Source of the DNA: Herpetosiphon aurantiacus DSM 785
GTDB taxonomy: Bacteria; Chloroflexota; Chloroflexia; Chloroflexales; Herpetosiphonaceae
Assembly: GCA_000018565.1 (NCBI GenBank)
Contig: CP000875.1
Coordinates: 2,991,199-3,055,198 of the forward strand
Direction of reading: 5' to 3'
DNA length: 64,000 bases
Shown here: in pieces, positions 8,551-18,833 of the stretch
Layout of the letters: the number at the start of each line of letters is the position of its first letter
Numbering within the stretch: position 1 is the first letter of the stretch
Program-made: the position numbers and the translations under genes
The notes under the pieces: model-generated
Told to the model about the DNA's origin: nothing
What the model saw: the letters and a program-made list of their open reading frames with translations, nothing else
Database searches by the model: none

Positions 8551-9507
8551 GTGCGGATTGTTGTAGCTGGATCAATTGCCTACGATTACATCATGGTGTT
8601 TCCTGGGCAATTCAAAGATCATATTTTGGCCGATAAAGTTCACGTGTTGAGCGTGAGCTTCTTGGTAGAATCAATGAAGCGCATGCGTGGCGGCACTGGG
8701 CCAAATATTGCCTATAACTTGGCTTTGCTTGGCGAACGTCCCACGGTTATGGGCACAGTTGGCGAAGATTTCAGCGAATATCGCACTTGGCTGGAAAACG
8801 CTGGGGTCGATACCGGCTTGATCAAAGTGATCGAAGGTGATTTTACGGCTTCGTGCTTTATCAACACCGACCTTTCCGATAACCAAATTACTGCCTTCTA
8901 TCCTGGTGCGATGGCGCAAGCTCATCGCCAACGCTTGCCACTCGACGGGCATCGCCCCGATTTCGTGATTATCGCGCCAAACGATCCGGCTGCCATGGCG
9001 CAACTAGTGATCGAATGCCAAACCAACAATATTCCCTACTTGTATGACCCAAGCATGCAAGCACCCCGCATGAACGGCCCAGAATTGCTGGCAGGCTGCC
9101 GCAGCGCCGCAGCCTTGATCGGCAACGATTATGAATTTGCCATGATGGCAGAAAAAATTGGCTGCACCGAGGAAGAATTGCATCAAGTCGTTGGCCTAAC
9201 GGTTGTTACCAAAGGCGGCGAAGGTGCTACAATCTACCAAAATGGCCAAGTTTATGAGATTCCAGCGGCTAAGCCCACAATTGTGGCCGACCCGACTGGA
9301 GCAGGCGATGCATTCCGCGCCGGATTTGTGCGAGGTTACTTGGCAGGCTTGCCGATGCCAGTTACCGGTCGGATCGCCAGCTTGACGGCTTGTTATGCCA
9401 TCGAGCATCACGGTACGCAAGAACATCGCCACACCAAAGCCGAATTCATGGCTCGCTATGAAGAAAACTTTGGAGCCGAACCACTCTTAGCTGAATTATT
9501 TGGCTAG
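8551..9507 (+). CDS. PfkB-family adenosine kinase
   Basis: A 318-residue PfkB kinase that starts at GTG with AGGAG seven bases upstream. The N-terminus (VAGSIAYDYIMVFPGQF), the SVSFLV segment and MRGGTGPNIAYNLALLG resemble the mycobacterial type of adenosine kinase rather than ribokinases. The C-terminal DPTGAGDAFRAGF carries the anion hole and catalytic Asp of the family. Likely reaction: ATP + adenosine to ADP + AMP, removing the adenosine released by the next gene's product (ahcY) and so pulling S-adenosylhomocysteine hydrolysis forward. The operon position supports this; other nucleosides or sugars remain possible. Confidence 0.82.
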   Translation: MRIVVAGSIAYDYIMVFPGQFKDHILADKVHVLSVSFLVESMKRMRGGTGPNIAYNLALLGERPTVMGTVGEDFSEYRTWLENAGVDTGLIKVIEGDFTASCFINTDLSDNQITAFYPGAMAQAHRQRLPLDGHRPDFVIIAPNDPAAMAQLVIECQTNNIPYLYDPSMQAPRMNGPELLAGCRSAAALIGNDYEFAMMAEKIGCTEEELHQVVGLTVVTKGGEGATIYQNGQVYEIPAAKPTIVADPTGAGDAFRAGFVRGYLAGLPMPVTGRIASLTACYAIEHHGTQEHRHTKAEFMARYEENFGAEPLLAELFG

Positions 9508-9551
9508 ACTGAATCTGGCAAATTGGGCATTTTTTGCCTTTTGCCTTTTGA

Positions 9552-10844
<1,293 letters not shown>

Positions 10845-10901
10845 TCTGATCGATCGTTTGAGGCTAGTTTAGACTAGTTCAACGATCTTATGCTAATGTG
10901 A

Positions 10902-10938
10902 CTGAGGCCGAAGTGCATTAACCCGCCTTCGGCTTCAG
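10902..10938 (+). terminator. Probable terminator after ahcY
   Basis: Inverted repeat CTGAGGCCGAAG (10902-10913) / CTTCGGCTTCAG (10927-10938), 12 bp with one G-U pair and a 13-base loop, followed by TATATATTTT. The T run is imperfect, so partial read-through to metK is possible. Confidence 0.55.
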
Positions 10939-10961
10939 TATATATTTTCAGCCTGTAGCAA

Positions 10962-11013
10962 AACCAATCCTCAGAGAACCCAATGAGTGTGGAACTCCAA
11001 GATTGGTTAACCA
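10962..11013 (+). promoter_or_regulatory. Inverted repeats in the metK leader
   Basis: AACCAATC (10962-10969) pairs perfectly with GATTGGTT (11001-11008), and the right arm overlaps a 10-bp palindrome TGGTTAACCA (11004-11013). Both sit just upstream of the metK ribosome site. They may be an mRNA hairpin or an operator; no S-box core is present here, so metK is not under the same riboswitch unless by read-through. Confidence 0.35.
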
Positions 11014-11035
11014 TAGATTTAGGAGATAAAACTCA

Positions 11036-12253
11036 ATGGATGCAACTACGTTTATGCGTGCTCCACAGTTCTTCTTCACCTCAGAATCGGTGACTGAAGG
11101 ACACCCCGATAAAATTTGTGACCAAGTTTCTGATGCGATCTTAGATGAATTGTTGGCCCAAGACCCCATGTCGCGGGTAGCTTGCGAAACCGCTACTACC
11201 ACCGGCTTGATCGTCGTTCTCGGTGAAGTTACCACCAAGGGCTATGTTGAAGTTCAAGATATTGTGCGCAAAGTTGTCAGCGATATTGGCTACACCCGTG
11301 GTAAGTTCGGCTTCGATGCCGAAACCTGTGGGATTATCGTCGCCTTGCACGGCCAATCGCCCGACATCGCTCAAGGCGTTGATGTGGCCTTGGAAGTACG
11401 CGACGATCAAGCCAGTCGCGAAGCTGAAATTGAAAAAGTTGGCGCTGGCGATCAAGGTATGGTGTTCGGGTTCGCTTGTAACGAAACCGATGAATTTATG
11501 CCTTTGACGATTTCGTTGGCTCACCAATTGACCCGCCGCTTGGCCAAAGTGCGCAAAACTGGCGAAGTTGGCTACTTACGCCCCGACGGCAAGAGCCAAG
11601 TAACCGTCGAATATAGCCATGGCAAGCCTGTGCGCGTCGATACCGTGTTGATCTCAACCCAGCACGATCCCAACGTCGATAACGAGCGGATTCACAAGGA
11701 TGTAATCGAATTAGTGATTAAGCCGGTAATTCCTGAAGGCATGCTTGATGAAAACACCAAGATTTTCATCAACCCAACTGGCCGCTTCGTCACTGGTGGC
11801 CCAATGGGCGATTCAGGTTTGACTGGCCGCAAGATCATCGTTGACACCTACGGCGGGGTTGCTCGCCACGGTGGCGGCGCTTTCTCAGGCAAAGATTCAA
11901 CCAAGGTTGATCGCTCAGCTGCCTATGCTGCTCGCTACGTTGCCAAAAACATCGTGGCTGCTGGCTTGGCCGAACGCTTTGAATTGCAAGTCAGCTATGC
12001 AATCGGCGTTTCAAAGCCGCTTTCAATCTCGTTTGAAACCTTTGGTACCGCCAAAGTCAGCGACGAAAAATTGTTAGAGTTGATCAACAAACACTTTGAT
12101 TTGCGTCCAGGTGCGATCATCCGTGATCTTGATCTGCGCCGCCCAATCTATCGCCAAACCGCTGCCTACGGTCACTTTGGCCGTGCTGACATCGATTTGC
12201 CATGGGAACGCACCGACAAAGCTGAATTGCTTCGCGCTGAATCAGGCCTGTAA
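11036..12253 (+). CDS. metK: S-adenosylmethionine synthase
   Basis: Makes SAM from methionine and ATP with release of phosphate and diphosphate. It has 405 residues, full family length. The N-terminal [16 protein letters not shown] holds the ATP-binding His and Mg-binding Asp. [20 protein letters not shown] and the flexible [19 protein letters not shown] loop are the family signatures. TAGGAG lies upstream of the ATG. It follows ahcY after a terminator-like hairpin and a leader with inverted repeats, so it can be transcribed alone as well as with the upstream salvage genes. Confidence 0.97.
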   Translation: MDATTFMRAPQFFFTSESVTEGHPDKICDQVSDAILDELLAQDPMSRVACETATTTGLIVVLGEVTTKGYVEVQDIVRKVVSDIGYTRGKFGFDAETCGIIVALHGQSPDIAQGVDVALEVRDDQASREAEIEKVGAGDQGMVFGFACNETDEFMPLTISLAHQLTRRLAKVRKTGEVGYLRPDGKSQVTVEYSHGKPVRVDTVLISTQHDPNVDNERIHKDVIELVIKPVIPEGMLDENTKIFINPTGRFVTGGPMGDSGLTGRKIIVDTYGGVARHGGGAFSGKDSTKVDRSAAYAARYVAKNIVAAGLAERFELQVSYAIGVSKPLSISFETFGTAKVSDEKLLELINKHFDLRPGAIIRDLDLRRPIYRQTAAYGHFGRADIDLPWERTDKAELLRAESGL

Positions 12254-12273
12254 GTCCAATCAATACCCTGCTG

Positions 12274-12299
12274 AGAGCTACCCGCAAGATGGTAGCTCT
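12274..12299 (+). terminator. Possible terminator after metK
   Basis: AGAGCTACC (12274-12282) and GGTAGCTCT (12291-12299) form a perfect 9-bp stem with an 8-base loop, 20 bases past the metK stop. Only TGGCATTTT follows, so termination may be weak. Confidence 0.5.
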
Positions 12300-12317
12300 T
12301 GGCATTTTAGGAGGATC

Positions 12318-12824
12318 ATGATTCAGATTCGACCTGAAACCAGCGCCGATTCCGCCACCATCACCACCATCAATCAAGCAGCCTTTGGCAGAGCTGGTGA
12401 AGCTGATTTAGTTACTGCATTACGTCAAGCAAGCACAACCATCTCGTTAGTCGCTGAGCTTGACGGTCAGCTTGTTGGGCATATTCTGTTTAGCCCTGTG
12501 CAGTATGATCAAGCGCCAAGCCACCTCAAGATTTGGGGTTTGGGGCCATTAGCGGTGTTACCAAGCCACCAGCGCACAGGAATTGGCGCGGCTTTGGTCA
12601 AGGCTGGAATTGAAGCTTGTCGTCAGGCGGCAATTCAGGCCTTGGTTGTCTTGGGTGGGCCAGAGTATTACCAACGGTTTGGCTTTTGGCCTGCCGCCAA
12701 CTGGCATTTGCGCTGCCATTATCCCGTCGATGCCAAGTTTTTTATGGCCCAAGAATTAGTCGATGGCGCATTGGCAGGCTTGGATGGCTCAATTTCTTAT
12801 CATTCAGCATTTGATAAAGTTTAA
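12318..12824 (+). CDS. GNAT-family N-acetyltransferase (YhbS-like)
   Basis: A 168-residue acetyltransferase with GGAGG five bases before the ATG. It has an N-terminal RPETSADSATITTIN helix, GHILFSPV, then LGPLAVLPSHQRTGIGAALV with the acetyl-CoA loop QRTGIGAAL, and the late VVLGGPEYYQRFGFWPA strand typical of the YhbS type. The target is unknown; it may be a small molecule or a protein N-terminus. It is convergent with the macrodomain gene 22 bases away. Confidence 0.82.
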   Translation: MIQIRPETSADSATITTINQAAFGRAGEADLVTALRQASTTISLVAELDGQLVGHILFSPVQYDQAPSHLKIWGLGPLAVLPSHQRTGIGAALVKAGIEACRQAAIQALVVLGGPEYYQRFGFWPAANWHLRCHYPVDAKFFMAQELVDGALAGLDGSISYHSAFDKV

Positions 12825-12845
12825 GGTCGTGTTCTTGATCATAGC

Positions 12846-13298
12846 TTACTGTGGCGGGTATAATTTCACTTGCACAGCGGGCAAACGCTCAAACGCTTGC
12901 CCGATCAATGGCTCAACCTCGGCCCAAGCCAACCCACCATAGCCACAACCTAAAGCAGGCACAGCAATTGAATTAATTGAGCGGAGCGTTAGTTGGACGA
13001 TTAAATCATTCAAGCCTGTAGTAATATCAATGATCTTGGATTCCTGCTTCCAATGCTGCTTAGTCGGAAAGTTAATGATCGTGGTTGACTGTTCATAACG
13101 CGTTTCAACAAACACAAACATTGTGCCAAGCTGTACTTCGCTAGCCCGACAAGCCTTAACATAGGCTTGGTAATTGGCGGGAAAGGCTTGGCGAAACTGC
13201 AACGCCAAGCCTTTGCCCATCACTCCCACACAATTAACAGGATTGACCAAAGCCGCTACGTTCGCAGTCAATAGATCGCCTTGGCAATACTCAAGCAT
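12846..13298 (-). CDS. Macrodomain protein, DarG-like ADP-ribose hydrolase
   Basis: A 150-residue stand-alone macrodomain. PVNCVGVMGKGLALQFRQAFP (about 24-44), INFPTKQHWK and PALGCGYGGLAW closely follow the pattern of the macrodomain of DarG, which removes ADP-ribose from thymidine in DNA and neutralises the DarT toxin (family knowledge). The C-terminal DarT-binding region of DarG is absent, and no DarT-like ADP-ribosyltransferase adjoins the gene. The start is the ATG at 13298; an in-frame TTG at 13310 is possible. Activity on protein- or nucleotide-linked ADP-ribose is equally possible. Confidence 0.82.
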   Translation of the reverse strand: MLEYCQGDLLTANVAALVNPVNCVGVMGKGLALQFRQAFPANYQAYVKACRASEVQLGTMFVFVETRYEQSTTIINFPTKQHWKQESKIIDITTGLNDLIVQLTLRSINSIAVPALGCGYGGLAWAEVEPLIGQAFERLPAVQVKLYPPQ

Positions 13299-13363
13299 TA
13301 TCGTTTCCAAGCAAAACAGCGTTCTGGCAAACTCGGCTGACCAGAACGCTCAAAATCACTTAT

Positions 13364-13747
13364 TTAGCTTTGATACATTTGCACCCAATTGCCACAGGTA
13401 TCATCGAAGGTTGTGGCAAGGGTTGGCCCCATTTCGGCGGGCGGGCCACGGAATTCAACCCCCAAGCCCTGCATACGCTTATATTCGGCCTGAATATCTT
13501 TGACCGCCAAGCTCAAACAGGGAATACCATCGTTTTTGAGGGCGGCTTGGTAGGCTTGGGCCGCTGGATGATTATTTGGTTCGAGCACCAATTCAACTTC
13601 ATCGGGGGTTTCGGGCGAAACCACGGTCAGCCATAAAAATTCGCCAACTGGAACTTCAACTTTTTTGATAAAGCCCAAGACTTCAGTATAAAACTTCAAG
13701 GCCTTGGTTTGATCATCGACAAAAACACTGGTCATTTTAATTTGCAT
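13364..13747 (-). CDS. VOC-superfamily (glyoxalase/bleomycin-resistance-like) protein
   Basis: A 127-residue protein with two beta-alpha-beta-beta-beta modules. It begins IKMTSVFVDDQTKALKFYTEVLGF, has a conserved central ELVLEP glutamate and ends TFDDTCGNWVQMYQS, the usual metal-ligand glutamate position being replaced by Gln in VQMYQ. It is probably a dimeric metal enzyme or binding protein; the substrate is unknown. No operon partner is evident. Confidence 0.8.
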   Translation of the reverse strand: MQIKMTSVFVDDQTKALKFYTEVLGFIKKVEVPVGEFLWLTVVSPETPDEVELVLEPNNHPAAQAYQAALKNDGIPCLSLAVKDIQAEYKRMQGLGVEFRGPPAEMGPTLATTFDDTCGNWVQMYQS

Positions 13748-13795
13748 TGAACCCGCCCTTACTAAACGAACATATGTTTCATTATATCTTAATTG

Positions 13796-15172
13796 TCAAG
13801 CAATCGGTAAACTGATAATAAAGCTCGTACCTTCGCCCAAGCTTGATTCAACCTCGATTTGGCCTTGATGCGCTTCAACAATCGCCTTGACAATCGCCAA
13901 TCCCAAGCCTGTCGAGGCTTGATCTTCACGTTGGCGCGAGCTATCGCCCCGATAGAAACGCGCGAAAATGTAGGGCACATCAGCAGGATCGATGCCGCTG
14001 CCAGTATCGCGAATAATCAATTGCACCTGCTGCGCTTGACGTTTGGCAATCAGGCTAATACTGCCTTGTTTGGTATGGCGCAGGGCATTATTAACTAAAT
14101 TATTCAAGACTTGGGCCATGCGATCAGTATCGACCGAAACCGATGGTAGGCCAGCTTCAGTTTCTAATTTAAGTTCGATATTTTGGCGTTCAGCCTGCAC
14201 AAAGGCACTCAAAATCGTGCGCTCGATCAAGGCCGCCGGATCAACCAAGCGCCGATTAAGCGAAAGCTCGCCCGCATCGGCCAACGAAAGCACCCGCAAA
14301 TCGTCAACCAAGCGTTGTAGGTGGGTCACTTCATCAAAAATCACCGTGTAAATTGTCTCTGATGGTTGCAAAACGCCGTCGCGCAAGCCCTCAGCATAGC
14401 CACGCAAAATACTCAAGGGCGTGCGCAAATCATGAGCTAAATCAGCGGTCATCTGTTTGCGCAAATGGGTGGCTTTGCTCAAATCGGCACTCATATGATT
14501 AAACGAACGGGCCAAATCGCCAATTTCATCGTTTGAACGCACCGCAACTTGCTGCTCCAACTGGCCAGCCGCCATAGCTTGGGTCGCGACCGTCAACTCG
14601 CGCAACGAGCGGGTTAGGCGACGAGCCAAGAATGTGCCCACCAACAAGGCTACGCTCGTAGCAAAAATCGCACTGACCCCAATTGCCCAGGTAATCCGTT
14701 GATCGAACGAATCTTGGGGCCGCGGCCCATCTTTGATCATTTGATCAGCACTTGGCGCTGGCGGTTGGGCGGTTTGGATCATGCCAAAAGCAATGTAACC
14801 AATAGTTTGATTGGCAACAGTTAAAGGCTGAGTCGCATTTAATGTGGCTTGATCGGCAATCATGCCTGGTACATACGGGCCGTTGGCCAAAATCACGTTG
14901 CCATCACGATCAAACAGCGTGGCACTGCGGCGATAAAAAGCTAAATCAGCCTCTTGATTTAATGCCGATTCCAAGCCGTCCCACGTCGAATAGCTCATAT
15001 AAAAGGTTGTGACGGCGTTGATTAATTCGGTTTGATCGCGCTCGGATAAAAAGCGATCAAACTCGCTGCGGGCACTCTGCCGCGCCAACAAGGCCACGAC
15101 CACAGCCCCAATCAAGCCGACCCCCAAAAAAGCGAGGGTTAATTTCCATGTCAGTGAGCGTAACATCATCAT
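13796..15172 (-). CDS. Membrane sensor histidine kinase (HAMP-HisKA-HATPase)
   Basis: A 458-residue two-component kinase. TM1 is near residues 8-30, followed by an extracytoplasmic sensor of about 135 residues and TM2 near 165-190, then HAMP. The phosphorylated His lies in ADLAHDLRTPLSILRGYAEG. ATP-binding boxes follow: N box LNNLVNNALRH, G1 IRDTGSGID, F box YIFARFYRGD and G2 TGLGLAIVKAIV. It overlaps the response regulator stop by four bases (ATGA), so kinase and regulator are translationally coupled. The signal is unknown. The upstream genes encode a small membrane protein and a DUF4405 protein, which may be part of what it senses. Confidence 0.93.
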   Translation of the reverse strand: MMMLRSLTWKLTLAFLGVGLIGAVVVALLARQSARSEFDRFLSERDQTELINAVTTFYMSYSTWDGLESALNQEADLAFYRRSATLFDRDGNVILANGPYVPGMIADQATLNATQPLTVANQTIGYIAFGMIQTAQPPAPSADQMIKDGPRPQDSFDQRITWAIGVSAIFATSVALLVGTFLARRLTRSLRELTVATQAMAAGQLEQQVAVRSNDEIGDLARSFNHMSADLSKATHLRKQMTADLAHDLRTPLSILRGYAEGLRDGVLQPSETIYTVIFDEVTHLQRLVDDLRVLSLADAGELSLNRRLVDPAALIERTILSAFVQAERQNIELKLETEAGLPSVSVDTDRMAQVLNNLVNNALRHTKQGSISLIAKRQAQQVQLIIRDTGSGIDPADVPYIFARFYRGDSSRQREDQASTGLGLAIVKAIVEAHQGQIEVESSLGEGTSFIISLPIA

Positions 15173-15864
15173 TCAGGCCGTTTCGGGCGGGCAAAACGAT
15201 AGCCAACCCCATACACAGTTTCGATATAGCGCGGATTTTTCGGGTCTGGCTCGATTTTGCTGCGCAAATTGCGAATATGCACATCGATGGTGCGTTCATA
15301 GCCTTCGTAAGCCTGCCCCGAGGTGCGATCGAGCAAATCCAGGCGCGAAAAAACGTGGCCAGGCGAGGCCATCAAGGTTGCTAGAATTTCAAATTCCGAG
15401 GGCGTAAGATCAACAGTTTGTTCGCCAACCATCAAGGTACAAGCCGAACGCTCCAGCACAATCTCACCAATTCGCAGTACATCGGCTTGGGGCTGAGCTT
15501 TGTAGCTACGGCGCAGCACCGCACGAACCCGTGCCATCACTTCGCGTGCATTAAATGGCTTGGTAATATAATCATCAGCGCCTAGTTCTAAACCAATAAT
15601 TTTATCGTGATCTTCAATTTTGGCAGTTAATAAAATAATTGGCGTTTCAGCTTCTTTATTCCAAGCTCGCATAAAATCGAGGCCACCAAGTTCGGGCATC
15701 ATAATATCGAGCAAAATCAAATCGGGTTTAACATCACGGGCGACATACAAACCTTCACGGCCATTCTTGGCCTCAAAAACATTAAAGCCCTCATTTTGTA
15801 GATAGCTGCGTAATAATTCACGTAACTTTGCTTCATCATCGATAACCAGAATTGTCTGAGCCAT
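15169..15864 (-). CDS. OmpR/PhoB-family response regulator
   Basis: A 231-residue regulator with an N-terminal receiver (acidic DDE near residue 10, phospho-Asp in LILLDIMMPELGG, Lys in YITKPF) and a C-terminal winged helix (DLTPSEFEILATLMASPGHVF ... TIDVHIRNLRSKIEPDPKNPRYIETVYGVGYRF). It should bind direct repeats in target promoters after phosphorylation by the kinase encoded next. It is part of a minus-strand unit: DUF4405 protein, small membrane protein, regulator, kinase. Confidence 0.95.
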   Translation of the reverse strand: MAQTILVIDDEAKLRELLRSYLQNEGFNVFEAKNGREGLYVARDVKPDLILLDIMMPELGGLDFMRAWNKEAETPIILLTAKIEDHDKIIGLELGADDYITKPFNAREVMARVRAVLRRSYKAQPQADVLRIGEIVLERSACTLMVGEQTVDLTPSEFEILATLMASPGHVFSRLDLLDRTSGQAYEGYERTIDVHIRNLRSKIEPDPKNPRYIETVYGVGYRFARPKRPE

Positions 15865-15939
15865 TGTGCGTTTCCAATCTCCCGCAACGGGTTCAAAAGG
15901 CGCAACGCTGGGGGATCGTCGCGCCTTACAACCGAGCAG

Positions 15940-16275
15940 CTAGAGCCATACAATATCGCGGCGACGACGCAGCCTGCGCATCCCAAAAGCCACAAGCGCA
16001 ATAATCAGCGCCATAATACCAGCATTGCGAATGATATGGCCAAAACCGCCTTCGTGATGATCGCCGCCACGCTCGCGTCCGCCAAACTCTGGCCGTGCCG
16101 TGCTAGCCGATTGATCGGCTGAGCCAGCGGCTTGCTCGCTATCGATCGTCAATTGGCGTTCAGGCCGACCACCCGCAAACCCCGCCGCCGAGCTACTGGG
16201 CACAATTGCCACCAAACTGCCAATTACCAAGGCCACAGCCAGCGCAATGATTAATATACGTCCGAGTAATTTCAT
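15940..16275 (-). CDS. Small membrane/secreted protein of unknown function
   Basis: A 111-residue protein. A hydrophobic N-terminus (residues 5-32) ending SSSAAG reads as a signal peptide or TM segment. A low-complexity loop rich in Gly, Glu and Arg includes GGRERGGDHHEGGFGH with a His pair. A second TM segment (about 84-101) is followed by a strongly basic RRLRRRRD tail that would stay inside. AAGGAG precedes the ATG. It lies two bases after the DUF4405 gene and upstream of the two-component pair. The histidine-rich loop might bind metal; that is inference. Confidence 0.6.
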   Translation of the reverse strand: MKLLGRILIIALAVALVIGSLVAIVPSSSAAGFAGGRPERQLTIDSEQAAGSADQSASTARPEFGGRERGGDHHEGGFGHIIRNAGIMALIIALVAFGMRRLRRRRDIVWL

Positions 16276-16277
16276 AA

Positions 16278-16802
16278 TTATTGCTCCTTGGTAGCTAATT
16301 GGGGGGCAGGTTTGTGGAAACGTTTAGTGATTGGCTGAATCAAATAGCGCTTGCTGGTGCGCACAATCCAATCCCAGTGCAATGCCAAGTGCAAGCCAAT
16401 CAAAAACACGCCAGCATCCGAAGCCAGACCGTGCAAGCTGCGCCATGTCATATTGTTGGGCAATTCCAGCCCAAGCAGCGGTACAACCGTCTTAGAAATC
16501 ATAATTCCGGTGAACATGATGATCGTCATATCAATAAACAAGCCAATATTTAAGATGTAATTGATCCGTTGTTGCCAAGCAACTTTACGAAAAATTTTCT
16601 TGGTAATTGCCACAATCCATTGCCAATGTAATAACAAGTGGGTTACCACCATCACCGCCAAACCCATGCTCAACCACTCGTGAATTGGCTCGCCCGTGGC
16701 ATTGGGAGCAGTCGCAATCAAAAAACTGATTCCAATCACCAGATCGACAACATAATTGGTTTTGGTTCGATTGCCTTTTTTGATCGTCGTTGCCGTTTGC
16801 AT
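16278..16802 (-). CDS. DUF4405-like cytochrome-b-type membrane protein
   Basis: A 174-residue integral membrane protein with four hydrophobic segments. Histidines within or beside helices (HEWLSMG, THLLLHWQW, SLHGLAS, GLHLALHWDW) are spaced as in b-type haem membrane proteins of the DUF4405/cytochrome b561-like group. It may carry electrons or form the membrane part of a redox sensor. The ATG at 16802 has AAGGA eight bases upstream; the frame extends a further 11 codons without a ribosome site. It heads the unit that ends with the two-component pair, so it may supply or report a redox signal. Confidence 0.65.
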   Translation of the reverse strand: MQTATTIKKGNRTKTNYVVDLVIGISFLIATAPNATGEPIHEWLSMGLAVMVVTHLLLHWQWIVAITKKIFRKVAWQQRINYILNIGLFIDMTIIMFTGIMISKTVVPLLGLELPNNMTWRSLHGLASDAGVFLIGLHLALHWDWIVRTSKRYLIQPITKRFHKPAPQLATKEQ

Positions 16803-17010
16803 ATACTCATTCCTTTGTGCATCAGGGTATTTCAAATCGCTGAGTGCAGTATAAAAAATGATTGTTCAAAGATTATGAAGAACTTTCGAGCAATCTATGA
16901 GGGCTAAGCCCAATGGCTGAGCGCAATCGGTCTGAGGGCTATGGCAAAATCACCCAAGCTTGGCTATACTGCCAACAGATTCAAATTTATTTCGTGAGGA
17001 GGATCATCCA

Positions 17011-17745
17011 ATGGCTAAATTAAACCAAATCATTGCAGTCGAAAAAGGGGTCAAAAGCCGCTCATTTTCGGAGTTGACCGAAGCCCACCAAGCTTTACAA
17101 AAACAAGCCCTTTTAGCAGGAATTAGCCGCACCTACCGCCCAAAAGATGAAGAAGGCGAACAATTACCACCTGAATCAACCAAAGTACAAATGCGAGCCG
17201 AAGAAATTATTCGCCAAACCAGCGCCATTTTAACCCGTTTATTTGATGTGACTGCTACCAAAGATTGGACAAATTGCGTCGCCAAAGCCGATGTGGTTGT
17301 TGATGGGCAAACCTTACTTAAAGATGTTCCAGTTGCTTATTTGCTCTTTTTAGAAAAACAATTAGTCGATTTGCAAACATTTGTGCGTAAATTACCAACG
17401 CTTGATGCTGCCGAAACCTGGAATCTTGATCAATCGAGCGATACCTGGGCAACCGAGCCAGTTCAAACCGTGCGTACCAAAAAAATTCCACGCAACCACG
17501 TTAAAGCCGAGGCAACCGAAAAACACCCAGCCCAAGTCGAAGTCTACTATGAAGATGTGATCGTTGGCTATTGGCGCACGATTAAATTTTCAGGTGCCTT
17601 ACCAGCTCGCCGTGTCAACGAATTACTCGAACGAATCAGCAAATTGCAACAATCAGTCAAATTTGCTCGCGAAGAAGCCAATAATACCGAAGCTGTCGAG
17701 CAAAAAGTTGGCGAACGCTTCTTGAGCTATCTGTTTGGGGCGTAA
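17011..17745 (+). CDS. Conserved hypothetical soluble protein
   Basis: A 244-residue, charged, mostly helical protein with no signal peptide or TM segment. The ATG has GAGGAGG upstream. Distinct segments are a helical N-terminus (MAKLNQIIAVEKGVKSRSFS), a YRPKDEEGEQLPPES loop, and a C-terminal half with YYEDVIVGYWRTIKFSGALPARRVNELLERIS. I do not recognise a characterised family. It stands alone between a minus-strand sensor cluster and a repeat element. Clean start and normal codon use support a real gene. Confidence 0.75.
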   Translation: MAKLNQIIAVEKGVKSRSFSELTEAHQALQKQALLAGISRTYRPKDEEGEQLPPESTKVQMRAEEIIRQTSAILTRLFDVTATKDWTNCVAKADVVVDGQTLLKDVPVAYLLFLEKQLVDLQTFVRKLPTLDAAETWNLDQSSDTWATEPVQTVRTKKIPRNHVKAEATEKHPAQVEVYYEDVIVGYWRTIKFSGALPARRVNELLERISKLQQSVKFAREEANNTEAVEQKVGERFLSYLFGA

Positions 17746-17747
17746 CA

Positions 17748-17878
17748 TTTAGGGTTCAGGGGCCAGCGGTTAGGGGTCAGGTGTGATCCACGAAGGACAC
17801 AAAGAGCACGAAGGGTCAGGATTAAAGCATCATTCTAATGCCTGACCCCTCGCTCCTGAACCCTGAACCCTCATTTAA
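17748..17878. repeat. Dispersed intergenic repeat (GGGGTCAGG / CACGAAGGACAC family), copy 1
   Basis: An imperfect palindrome: AGGGTTCAGGGGCC and AGGGGTCAGG on the left face CCTGACCCCTCG and CTCCTGAACCCTGAACCCT on the right. The core has GTGATCCACGAAGGACAC and AGAGCACGAAGG. Related copies are at 18818-18951, 25849-25975 and 29882-29911. Confidence 0.8.
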
Positions 17879-17891
17879 CATTGGTTCTACA

Positions 17892-18833
17892 ATGCAAACA
17901 ACGATTCCTTGGCAACGCTATGTCGCATGTTTGGTCGGCGCAGCGATTGGCGATGCGCTTGGCACAACGTTAGAATTTCAGCGTCCAGGTACATTCGAGC
18001 CAATGAGCGATCTGCTTGGCGGAGGCGTGTTCAATTTGGCTATTGGCCAATGGACAGACGATACCGCCATGTTGTTGTGCCTTGCCGAAAGTCTAATCGA
18101 ATGCCAAGGATTTGATGCACTTGATCAACTGCAGCGTTATCGGCGTTGGCTCAAAACAGGCCATCTCAGCAGCACTGGTGGCTATATCGATAGCGGGCGC
18201 ACCATCCGCGAGGCAATTAATTATTTTATTCAAACAGGCGATGCTTTTGCCGGCGATCAAGATCGCTGGTCAGCGGGTAATGGCTCGTTAATGCGCATTG
18301 CGCCAATCGCCCTTGCTTATGTCAATAATCCTCAACAGGCTGATGTTTATGCCGCAGCCAGCTCACGCACCACCCACGGCAACCAGATTGCGATCGATGC
18401 TTGTCGTTATTACGTTGGCTTAATTATTGGCGCGTTGCATGGGTTGCCCAAGGCCCAACTTTTAGCCTCTAACTATCATCCAATCCCTGATTATTGGCAA
18501 CAGCACCCACTTAGCCCTGAAATTGCCGAAATCGCCAGCGGCTCGTTCAAGCAACGCCAACCACCAGAAATTGAGGCTTTAGGTTATGTGCCACGCACGC
18601 TTGAAGCAGCGTTATGGGCGTTTTACCACAGCAATTCATTTGAAACAGGCTGTTTATTAGCAGTTAATTTGGGTAATGATGCTGATACAACCGGAGCAAT
18701 TTATGGGCAACTTGCCGGAGCCTATTATGGTGAAACGACGCTGAGTTTGCCATGGGCCAATAAAATCGCGCTCAAACAAACCATTTGGAAGTTTGCGATC
18801 AAATTGTATCTTTTGACGAGGGGTCAGGTGTGA
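17892..18833 (+). CDS. ADP-ribosylglycohydrolase family protein
   Basis: A 313-residue all-helical hydrolase of the ARH/DraG type. The N-terminal GAAIGDALG, the metal-binding GQWTDDTAMLLCLA, an internal SAGNGSLMRIAP, and the C-terminal GNDADTTGAIYGQLAGAYYG supply the Mg-coordinating Asp residues. Likely activity is removal of ADP-ribose from arginine or another acceptor, reversing ADP-ribosylation. No partner ADP-ribosyltransferase is nearby. The last codons (ending TRGQV and its stop) are made of the dispersed repeat that starts at 18818, so the native C-terminus may have been replaced when the repeat inserted. The start has no strong ribosome site and follows another copy of the same repeat. 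Confidence 0.85.
   Translation: MQTTIPWQRYVACLVGAAIGDALGTTLEFQRPGTFEPMSDLLGGGVFNLAIGQWTDDTAMLLCLAESLIECQGFDALDQLQRYRRWLKTGHLSSTGGYIDSGRTIREAINYFIQTGDAFAGDQDRWSAGNGSLMRIAPIALAYVNNPQQADVYAAASSRTTHGNQIAIDACRYYVGLIIGALHGLPKAQLLASNYHPIPDYWQQHPLSPEIAEIASGSFKQRQPPEIEALGYVPRTLEAALWAFYHSNSFETGCLLAVNLGNDADTTGAIYGQLAGAYYGETTLSLPWANKIALKQTIWKFAIKLYLLTRGQV

Noticed and set aside
10940-11035. A second SAM riboswitch in front of metK.
   Set aside because: The conserved S-box core seen at 6285-6380 is not present here.
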